From positions 62,001 to 126,000 of the forward strand of contig JABFGF010000006.1 of assembly GCA_013112635.1 (NCBI GenBank): a stretch of 64,000 nucleotides of DNA. The letters are read 5' to 3'. Source of the DNA: Calditrichota bacterium (GTDB lineage: Bacteria > Calditrichota > Calditrichia > Calditrichales > J004). Positions within the stretch are counted from its first letter, which is position 1. Every line of letters begins with the position of its first letter. The notes below the pieces were generated by a model. That model did not search any database and was not told the DNA's origin. It was given only the letters and a program-made list of their open reading frames with translations. The position numbers and the translations under genes were made by a program. Below, one piece after another: positions 27,622-35,162 of the stretch.

Positions 27622-27990
27622 GATTCTTCACTACGTTCAGAATGACAAATGATTGTCATCCTGAGTAAAACGAAGGATCTCATTCCTCGGGATAGATTCT
27701 TCACTGCGTTCAGAATGACAAAGTTTTTGTTATCATGGGATTCTTCACCTGTGTTCAGAATGACAGATGATTGTCATCCTGAGTAAAACGAAGGATCTCA
27801 TTCCAGATTCTTCACTACGTTCAGAATGACAAGGTTTTTGTTATCATGGATTCTCCACTTTGTTCAGAATGACAAATGATTGTCATCCTGAGTAAAACGA
27901 AGGATCTCATTCCTCGGGATAGATTCTTCACTGCGTTCAGAATGACAAAGTTTTGTAATCATTGGATTCTTCACTACGTTCAGAATGACA
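27622..27990. repeat. Right half of satellite-like inverted-repeat array
   Basis: About ten further copies of the same unit as on the left side. F forms start near 27622, 27695, 27739, 27806, 27849, 27922 and 27965; R forms start near 27654, 27772 and 27881. F units at 27622, 27739, 27849 and 27965 give periods of 117, 110 and 116 bp. The order F-R-F-F-R-F-F-R-F-F matches the left side. The array stops about 25 bp before the methyltransferase stop codon. Neighbouring F and R units can pair to form hairpins on either strand. Confidence 0.9.
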
Positions 27991-28014
27991 AGTGAAACCC
28001 AGAGTGACAAGTAT

Positions 28015-29634
28015 TTAAAACAATTCTTTTTGATCCCCAGAATTGGACGATGAGGATTTTTCTGCTTGTTTAAAAGTTATTGAAGCGGGGGGCATTTGGA
28101 TTTCTGCACCGCCTAATAATTGTTCAATAGTTAAAATTTGTAGTTTGGGATATTTTTTATCCCAACCGGGGGAATGATAAAAACCTGCAGTAACTGCCTC
28201 GGTCTGCATATCTTTGGTTGGATTTTCCAAACTAATAAAAACAGCAATCGCGGCATTTTCTCTTTCCATAGCCCCTCTTAAATCCCTGATTAAAGCCGAA
28301 CCCACTTTGCCGCTTTTTACCTGAATTAAAACCGGTTTGGCCTTTCCGCCTTTTTCATCGATAAAATAGATAATACCGTCAATTCCCTTATCGGCACCTT
28401 TTTTGCCGGTTTTGCCGCTGCCACCAACAGGCCGTGCTTTTACAAGCGACAAGGCCCACCACTGAAACTGGTAACGGTCGTCTTTAGCAAGTTGCCTGGC
28501 CGCCGAAACGACTTGTGGCTCTCCCAACACCTGATAGTCTTTTGCGGCTTTAAGACCAAACATGTCTTTTAGGCGATACTTTTGCAGGGCGATGGAAAGA
28601 TGGGTGATATCGATACCAAGCCATTTACGGTTTAGTTTTTGAGCCGCCGCTATTGTTGTGCCGCAACCACAAAAGGGATCGAGAACCACATCGCCTTCGT
28701 TGCTGCTGGCTTTTAAAATGCGCTCTAAAAGGGAAAGGGGTTTTTGGGTTGGGTAACCCAATAATTCACCAGACTGAGATTGAACTGGGAGAATATCAAT
28801 CCATGTATCATCGACTGGAGTTCCTTCTTGTTCATCAAGATACCTTTTAAATGCAGGGACGGAGCCAGGTTTTGTTTGGATTACCAATCCATCATCATAA
28901 GCTTTTTGCATTCTTTTTTTTGTCCACCGCCAAACTCTTGTAACACCAAGGAACTCATATGTTAAGTTTGGTCGGTTTTTGTTAGGATTAGCTAAATTGT
29001 CTAATCGATATCTTCTTCCTGACTCGCTATCAATATATCGATAAAATTTTTTGATATAGTTTTCGTCGTGTGGTTTGTGTTGTTGATTCCATATAAACTC
29101 ATCATTTTTTGAATAATAAAAAATGATATCATGATTATTTGCAAATCTTGTGAATGCGAGACCTTTTGCGCTTGTCCGTTTCCAAATTATTTCATTTCTA
29201 AAATTCTTTACTCCAAAAATCGTATCCATAATTATTTTTAAATAATGGCTGGCTGTGGGATCGCAGTGCAGGTATAAACTGCCGGTTGGTTTTAACACGC
29301 GGTGCAGCTCCACCAGCCGTGCAGCCATCATCACCAGGTAGGCCATCATCTGGTTTGTGCCCACGGCAAAACGCAGGGCGCTTAGCATTCCTGCCACAGA
29401 TGTACCGCCTGTTACAAGCTGTTCATAAGTTTCTTCGGTGTGTTGGTTCCAATGCCAGGTATCTTCAAAAGCTGTTATCTGTGCTTCAGCATCATTACCT
29501 GTTTCGTCTTTAAACAGCACATTATAACTGCGGTTGCTGTTAAAGGGTGGATCGAGATAAATTAAATCGACACTTTCATCGGCAATATGCTCCTGCAAAA
29601 TATGCAGGTTATCACCATAATAAAGTTTGTTCAT
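28015..29634 (-). CDS. Adenine-type DNA methyltransferase fused to Mrr-like nuclease domain
   Basis: The N-terminal two thirds (about 1-370) is a beta-class amino-methyltransferase: the catalytic motif IV DLIYLDPPFNSN near residue 28 comes before the AdoMet-binding motif I DPFCGCGTTIAAAQ near residue 315. DPPF suggests N6-adenine as product. The C-terminal part (about 385-510) looks like an Mrr-type PD-(D/E)xK nuclease domain, with GADKGIDGIIYF followed by VLIQVKSGKV, giving the Asp...Gln-x-Lys core. This would place both activities in one polypeptide; a degraded or DNA-binding role for the tail is also possible. No separate specificity or restriction subunit is nearby. The start has no clear ribosome site. 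It sits next to the repeat array in an accessory stretch between two core operons, which suggests acquisition. Confidence 0.85.
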   Translation of the reverse strand: MNKLYYGDNLHILQEHIADESVDLIYLDPPFNSNRSYNVLFKDETGNDAEAQITAFEDTWHWNQHTEETYEQLVTGGTSVAGMLSALRFAVGTNQMMAYLVMMAARLVELHRVLKPTGSLYLHCDPTASHYLKIIMDTIFGVKNFRNEIIWKRTSAKGLAFTRFANNHDIIFYYSKNDEFIWNQQHKPHDENYIKKFYRYIDSESGRRYRLDNLANPNKNRPNLTYEFLGVTRVWRWTKKRMQKAYDDGLVIQTKPGSVPAFKRYLDEQEGTPVDDTWIDILPVQSQSGELLGYPTQKPLSLLERILKASSNEGDVVLDPFCGCGTTIAAAQKLNRKWLGIDITHLSIALQKYRLKDMFGLKAAKDYQVLGEPQVVSAARQLAKDDRYQFQWWALSLVKARPVGGSGKTGKKGADKGIDGIIYFIDEKGGKAKPVLIQVKSGKVGSALIRDLRGAMERENAAIAVFISLENPTKDMQTEAVTAGFYHSPGWDKKYPKLQILTIEQLLGGAEIQMPPASITFKQAEKSSSSNSGDQKELF

Positions 29635-29923
29635 AGCATTTGGGGAATAGTTTTACATAACAGTTAAAAATAGACTGCAAACAATATAAAAATTATTACC
29701 ATAATAAAAATAAATTTATCGATATAAAAATATATTGAAATGTCAATGAAACCCTTTAATTATAAATAGCATCACACTTTACATTTTGCTATTTTAAAAG
29801 CCCAAACAAATAAGCCTTTTAGTTTATTCTCTCTTAAAAAAACCCTTTTTTTTTTTGAAACAAGAATAAATATATGGCGTCTATCAAAATTGTTTTAATC
29901 ATAAAATAGGTCTGGAGAATTCG
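29635..29923. other. AT-rich divergent intergenic region before efflux operon
   Basis: These 289 bases separate the minus-strand methyltransferase from the plus-strand efflux operon. They contain long A and T tracts, including a run of T near 29847-29856, and no gene or clear hairpin. GGAG lies six bases before the adaptor start. Confidence 0.5.
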
Positions 29924-31075
29924 ATGAAACTACGTTTTATTTCTACAATCAGTTTATTCTTTTTAGCTTTATTTTTTATTGCATCCTGTAGTGGTGAGGG
30001 AGAAGCAAAAAACCAATCCGGAGATGTTAAAAATGATTCATCTTCAGTTGATTCTACAAAAAAAGCAGAAGATGAAAAAAAAGAAAAAGAGAGCGACCTT
30101 ATTCCGGTTGAGGTTACATCCATTGGAATGGGCGATATTTCAAATTTCATTTTGCTAAGTTCAAATTTGGAAACAGAGATTCAGGCAGATGTTTATCCCA
30201 GGGCCCAGGGCGTAGTAGAAAAAATACTTACAGAAGAAGGCCGTTATATTGCTAAAGACGAAGTGATGTTAAAACTTGAAGCACGTGAATACGAAATTGC
30301 TGTTAACAAAGCGCGTGTGGAATATGAAAAACAGCTTAGTATTTATAATCGTCAGCAAGTTATGTTTAATGAAAAATTGTTGAGCCAGGAAGAGTTTGAT
30401 CAGGTAAAATATACTATGGAAAGTGCAAAGTATACTCTTGAAGATGCACAATTACGTTTAGATTATATGAGCATTACATCACCCATTAGTGGCTGGGTTG
30501 GTGAACGATTGACTAAAATTGGTGCGAGGGTTCAACCATCTGATAAACTTTTTTCGGTTGTAAATAAAACACAAGTTATTGCTGTTGTATATGTACCTGA
30601 AAAGAATATTAATGAACTTAAAATGAATCAGCCGGCGATAATTACCTCAGAAAACTTACAAGGTGAAAATTTTGAGGCACGCATAAAACGAATCAGCCCT
30701 GTAGTTGATCCATCGAGTGGGACCTTTAAAGTAACCGTTGGTGTGAAAAATAAGGGTCAAATATTAAAACCTGGGATGTTTGTTAATGTGCACTTAATTA
30801 TAGATACGCATGAAAATGCGCTGCTTATTCCTAAAACGGCGGTCGTATATGAAAATGAATATATGAATGTATTTGTTGTCCGTGATAGCGTTGCAAATAA
30901 AATCCGTCTCGAACCCGGTTTTCAGGACAGTGAAAAAATTGAATCACTAAATGACTCACTACTTCCAAATGACAAAGTTATTGTTGTTGGGCAGGCAGGG
31001 ATGAAAGATAAAACAAAAGTACGCATTGTTGCCGAACGTGAAAATAAAATTATAGCAAAGTCCGAAGAGAAATAA
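29924..31075 (+). CDS. RND efflux periplasmic adaptor lipoprotein (MFP)
   Basis: Membrane-fusion proteins link an inner-membrane RND pump to an outer-membrane channel. The N-terminus is a lipoprotein signal with lipobox FIASC, so the mature protein starts at Cys23 or so. An acidic, Ser/Lys-rich linker (about 24-60) follows. The lipoyl half motifs are AQGVVEKILTEEGRYIAKDEVMLKLE-like (about 86-110) and TSPISGWVGERLTKIGARVQP; between them is the alpha-helical hairpin (about 115-165). The beta-barrel domain has PVVDPSSGTFKVTVGV and PGMFVNVHL, and a membrane-proximal domain starts at LLIPKTAVV. The 383-residue length is typical of the AcrA/MdtA/CzcB family. It is the first gene of an operon with two RND pumps. 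The substrate cannot be read from the sequence, and no TolC-like gene is in the window. Confidence 0.93.
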   Translation: MKLRFISTISLFFLALFFIASCSGEGEAKNQSGDVKNDSSSVDSTKKAEDEKKEKESDLIPVEVTSIGMGDISNFILLSSNLETEIQADVYPRAQGVVEKILTEEGRYIAKDEVMLKLEAREYEIAVNKARVEYEKQLSIYNRQQVMFNEKLLSQEEFDQVKYTMESAKYTLEDAQLRLDYMSITSPISGWVGERLTKIGARVQPSDKLFSVVNKTQVIAVVYVPEKNINELKMNQPAIITSENLQGENFEARIKRISPVVDPSSGTFKVTVGVKNKGQILKPGMFVNVHLIIDTHENALLIPKTAVVYENEYMNVFVVRDSVANKIRLEPGFQDSEKIESLNDSLLPNDKVIVVGQAGMKDKTKVRIVAERENKIIAKSEEK

Positions 31076-31133
31076 AGATCAAAGTGTGTCAGTCCTGCAA
31101 GTCTTTAGCAGGATTCTGAAACCGTATGACATA

Positions 31134-31171
31134 GATTCCCGATAATCCCGCCCTGGCGGGACGGGAATGAC
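31134..31171. repeat. GATTCCCG palindromic element between adaptor and pump
   Basis: A nested hairpin: outer arms ATTCCCG and CGGGAAT enclose inner arms TCCCGCC and GGCGGGA with a CT loop, ending in GAATGAC. It is much more GC-rich than its surroundings and looks like a dispersed repeat of a second type. A smaller TCCTGC/GCAGGA hairpin lies just upstream (31093-31113). Either could lower pump expression relative to the adaptor. Confidence 0.7.
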
Positions 31172-31210
31172 ACTAACCCGAATTAATCTGCCTTCTGTCT
31201 GGAGAAAGTA

Positions 31211-34200
31211 ATGGTGAATACCACAAAAGAAAATATTGAAAAAATAAGAAGTTCATTTTACAGTTTTACAACAACACGTCCTGTTGCCATATTAATGGTT
31301 GTAATAGGCATAGCGGTTTTTGGTATCATCTCTTACCAGCAGCTACCTTTAAACTTAATGCCGGAAATGACTTACCCCAGTTTATCGGTGCGTACAGAAT
31401 ATCCCGGTACTGCTCCTGAGGAAATTGAAACAAGTATTTCCCGTCCAATAGAGCAGGCGCTGGGTGTTGTGGATAACCTTGTTTCGATCAGTTCAATATC
31501 CAAAGCAGAGCAATCCGATGTGATCCTTGATTTTACATGGGATACGGATATGGACAAGGCAACAGCTGATCTCCGTGAAAAACTGGACCAGGTTTTCCTG
31601 CCGGAAGACTCCAAACGACCGTTAATTTTGAGGTTTGATCCATCTCTCGATCCCATTATCCGGGTTGGCCTGTATGGTGACGCAAGCCTGACTTATTTGC
31701 GCTATATTGCCGAGGAAGAGTTAAAACGTGCCCTGGAATCTGTAGATGGTGTTGCCGCTGTTAAAGTTAAAGGCGGGCTTGAAGAAGAAATCCGCGTGGA
31801 GCTTGATGAGATCAAACTTACTCAAATCGGAATGGATATCCAGTCGGTTCGTGATCGATTATCACAGGAAAATGTAAACCTTGCCGGTGGAAATTTAAAA
31901 GAAGGCCAGACCGAATATTTAGTCCGAACCCTGAATGAGTTTCGTACAATCAAAGAAATAGAGGACCTTGTTGTTGGCCACTTTAATGGCGTAAATATTA
32001 AAATAAAAGATGTTGGAAATGTTTATCGTACAAGCAAAGAACGTGAAATTATTACGCGAATTAAAGGTACGGAAAGCGTTGAGATTGAAATTTATAAAGA
32101 AGCAGATGCCAATATCGTAAACGTGGCCAACAGGGTGAAAGACCGTTTGTATGGTACTTTTGAGCAAGAAGCTTTTGTTGCTGAAATGAAAGCCAGGGAA
32201 AAGAGAGAAAAGGAACAAAAAGAAAAACAGGAAGCTGAGAAAAAAGAAGGAAAAGAAGAAGACAAAAAATCGGCTGAAAAGAAAAAAGAGAAGCGAGGAA
32301 GACAAGGCGGCAATCGTGGCAATGCTTTTATGAAAGCCCAAATGACGAACTTTTTGTCTTACACACTACCTGAAGGAATTTACATCGAGACTCTGTCCGA
32401 TCAATCCGTTTTTATTGAAAACTCAGTAGATGAAGTTCAAAATACTGCTGTAATGGGCGGCCTACTTGCAATAGTTGTTCTATTTATTTTTCTAAGACGC
32501 CTTGCCCCAACAGTTATTATTGCTATCGCAATTCCCATCTCGATCGTGGCCACTTTTGCACCAATGAAAATATTTGATGTTACGCTTAATATTATGTCCC
32601 TTGGTGGTTTGGCCCTTGGGATTGGTATGCTGGTGGATAACTCGATTGTGGTACTTGAAGCAATTGCCCGTCGGCGCGAAGAAGGCGATGATTTAATAAG
32701 CGGCACTCTAAATGGCGTAAAAGAAGTTGGCGGTGCTGTGATTGCTTCAACACTTACAACAATTGCTGTATTTTTTCCAATTGTTTTTGTAGAAGGTGTA
32801 GCTGGGCAGGTTTTTGGGGATATGGCCTTGACGGTTGTCTTCTCGTTGCTGGCATCTTTAGCTGTTGCGCTTTTTCTTATCCCAATGCTCAGTTCACGAC
32901 AAACATCGACATTTGTACGCGACGCCGAAACAGAGCGAATTCCAAAAAATTATATTCTTGATATAAAATCACGAGATGAGGTAAATAAGCTTTTTTCTGA
33001 AGATAATAATGAAACGTTCTTTTCTAAAGCAAACGTTTGGCTATACCAAATCGGCTTCGCCATTTTTACCTGGATAGTTAAATCACTTAAAATGGTCCTG
33101 GCTCTGATAATTGCATTAATTAAAATGGTGGTTGTCTTTGCTAGGATGGTGTTTACTCCAATTGGCTTTTTCGGGCGCTATATCAGAAAAGACTATCGAT
33201 ATACTGCAAAAGTAGTTTCGTTTGCTAAAACCAATAATTGGAAAATTTTAAAATTAAGCAATGATATTTGGGAAAATTACGCTGTTGTGAAATCGGCAGA
33301 AACTGTTGTTGGTGATTTAACCCGTTTTGGTAAGAAATTTAAACAAAGGTCAATTTTTAGAAATATAATTTCTGTTTTGTTTTCGCCACTAACTCTGTTT
33401 TTTCTAATTATTAAATATGTGCTTACAGTTTTGTTTGAGGTTGTGTTCAGACTGATTCATGCCTTTTTTATGCTCATTAGCCTGTTTGCAACTTTTATTT
33501 ATATGATTTTTAGATTGCTATTTACGCCACTCACAAAGCTGTTGGTAAATATTTTTAATTTTATCTATGATAGAGTAGAAAAAGTTTATCCTGTTTTGTT
33601 GGAGAAATCACTTGCAAATAGTTATACGATTGTTGGCGCTGTTGCTGTATTGTTTTTTGTAACGGTTTACTTAATTGCACCACAACTTGGCAGTGAGCTA
33701 ATCCCGGAAGTACACCAGGGTGAATTTTATGTAGAAATGACCTTGCCAATTGGCACACCGGTTGAAAAAACGGATGAGCGTGTTGCCGTAATTCAAAGTG
33801 ATATTGAAAAAATTGAAGGCGTTTTAAAAGTTGCTTCTGTTGCCGGTACAGATAAGAGCGCTGCCTCTGATAGCGAAGAAGGGGAACACACGGCAAAACT
33901 GACAGTAACGGTTACGCCGGGATCCAATCTTGAAGAAACAGAGGAAGAAGTAATTAGCGGAATTCGTCGTGTTATTTCAAATTATTCGGGAGTGATTGCA
34001 AATATTGCCCGTCCTACTTTGTTTAGTTTTAAAACACCGATCGAGGTCCATGTAAAGGGTTTCAATTTAACAAAATTGCAAAAATACAGTTCTGACCTCG
34101 AGACAAAAATATCAAATATAAACGGTATTGTTGATGCTAAAGCAAATATTCAGCGTGGTAATCCTGAGGTGCAAATTTATTATAATCGCGAAAAAATTGC

Positions 34201-35104
34201 CCACCAGGGATTGAACGTTTTACAGGTCGCATCAATTGTGCGAAATAAGGTGCGCGGCGATATTGCAACCGAATTTAAAGAGGAAGACCGTAAAATTGAT
34301 ATCCTTGTCCGTTTGCGTGAAAAGGATAAAGAAAGCATTGATAACCTGCGCAGGTTAAACATAAATCCAGGTTTAGATAAACCTGTTCCGCTTTATGCAG
34401 TGGCTGATATTCGTATTAATGAAGGACCTTCGGAAATACGGCGTGTTGGTCAACAGCGAACAGCTGTTATTTCTGCAAATATATTACCAGGCTTTGATTT
34501 AAAAAATATAAATGATCTTATTTTTAATGAACTTATCGGTTTAAATTTGCCGAATGATTTTACTTTCGAGCTGGCCGGTCAAAACAAAGAAATGGAGACT
34601 TCTCTAAATAGTTTGTTGATGGCATTGGCTCTGGCAATTTTTCTTGTTTACATCGTAATGGCCTCTCAGTTTGAATCACTGGTTCATCCGTTTGTAATTA
34701 TTTTTACAATTCCTTTAGCACTGATTGGTGTTATCATATTTCTTTATTTACTGAATATCCCGCTCAGTATAGTGGTCTTTTTGGGATTAATAATGCTTGC
34801 TGGGATCGTTGTAAATAATGCCATTGTTCTGGTAGATTATATTAATCAATTGCGTGAAGAAGGCATGAAAAAAGTCGAAGCAATTGTTGAAGCCGGCAAA
34901 GCAAGACTTAGACCAATTTTAATGACAACATCCACCACAGTTTTGGGCCTTTTACCAATGGCACTTGGATTAGGTGATGGGGCAGAAATAAGAACGCCAA
35001 TGGCTATAACTGTAATCGTAGGATTGTTGACATCCACTTTGCTGACACTGGTTGTAATCCCAACTGTTTATAGTATTGTAGCTCGGGAAAAGGTTCAAGC
35101 GTAA
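31211..35104 (+). CDS. RND efflux permease with two unusual insertions
   Basis: An AcrB/MexB-type proton-driven pump of the HAE family. It starts with TTRPVAILMVVIGIAVFG (TM1), has the porter-domain motif YPGTAPEEIETSISRPIEQAL and the TM4 proton-relay region GGLALGIGMLVDNSIVVLE (with one Asp rather than two), and ends with TM10-12 segments such as GLIMLAGIVVNNAIVLVDY and RLRPILMTTSTTVLGLLPMA. Length is 1297 residues, about 250 more than usual. One excess is a Lys/Glu-rich stretch at about 327-370 inside the porter region. The other, at about 565-795 between TM6 and TM7, is about 200 residues with several hydrophobic helices and a thrice-repeated F-[TS]-P motif. GGAG precedes the ATG. It lies between the adaptor and a second pump gene. 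Confidence 0.94.
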   Translation: MVNTTKENIEKIRSSFYSFTTTRPVAILMVVIGIAVFGIISYQQLPLNLMPEMTYPSLSVRTEYPGTAPEEIETSISRPIEQALGVVDNLVSISSISKAEQSDVILDFTWDTDMDKATADLREKLDQVFLPEDSKRPLILRFDPSLDPIIRVGLYGDASLTYLRYIAEEELKRALESVDGVAAVKVKGGLEEEIRVELDEIKLTQIGMDIQSVRDRLSQENVNLAGGNLKEGQTEYLVRTLNEFRTIKEIEDLVVGHFNGVNIKIKDVGNVYRTSKEREIITRIKGTESVEIEIYKEADANIVNVANRVKDRLYGTFEQEAFVAEMKAREKREKEQKEKQEAEKKEGKEEDKKSAEKKKEKRGRQGGNRGNAFMKAQMTNFLSYTLPEGIYIETLSDQSVFIENSVDEVQNTAVMGGLLAIVVLFIFLRRLAPTVIIAIAIPISIVATFAPMKIFDVTLNIMSLGGLALGIGMLVDNSIVVLEAIARRREEGDDLISGTLNGVKEVGGAVIASTLTTIAVFFPIVFVEGVAGQVFGDMALTVVFSLLASLAVALFLIPMLSSRQTSTFVRDAETERIPKNYILDIKSRDEVNKLFSEDNNETFFSKANVWLYQIGFAIFTWIVKSLKMVLALIIALIKMVVVFARMVFTPIGFFGRYIRKDYRYTAKVVSFAKTNNWKILKLSNDIWENYAVVKSAETVVGDLTRFGKKFKQRSIFRNIISVLFSPLTLFFLIIKYVLTVLFEVVFRLIHAFFMLISLFATFIYMIFRLLFTPLTKLLVNIFNFIYDRVEKVYPVLLEKSLANSYTIVGAVAVLFFVTVYLIAPQLGSELIPEVHQGEFYVEMTLPIGTPVEKTDERVAVIQSDIEKIEGVLKVASVAGTDKSAASDSEEGEHTAKLTVTVTPGSNLEETEEEVISGIRRVISNYSGVIANIARPTLFSFKTPIEVHVKGFNLTKLQKYSSDLETKISNINGIVDAKANIQRGNPEVQIYYNREKIAHQGLNVLQVASIVRNKVRGDIATEFKEEDRKIDILVRLREKDKESIDNLRRLNINPGLDKPVPLYAVADIRINEGPSEIRRVGQQRTAVISANILPGFDLKNINDLIFNELIGLNLPNDFTFELAGQNKEMETSLNSLLMALALAIFLVYIVMASQFESLVHPFVIIFTIPLALIGVIIFLYLLNIPLSIVVFLGLIMLAGIVVNNAIVLVDYINQLREEGMKKVEAIVEAGKARLRPILMTTSTTVLGLLPMALGLGDGAEIRTPMAITVIVGLLTSTLLTLVVIPTVYSIVAREKVQA

Positions 35105-35162
35105 AAATGTAGTAAGTAAAAAACGTGTCAAACATCAAGTATTCTGAAACAAGGAATTAAAC

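Noticed and set aside
26953-27990. CRISPR array
   Set aside because: The repeats occur in both orientations, are diverged, and the segments between them are themselves similar from block to block; there are no unique spacers and no cas genes.
31919-32341. Minus-strand 140-residue Phe/Ser-rich open frame
   Set aside because: It is the antisense shadow of the Lys/Glu-rich codons of the first RND pump; no ribosome site and extreme composition.
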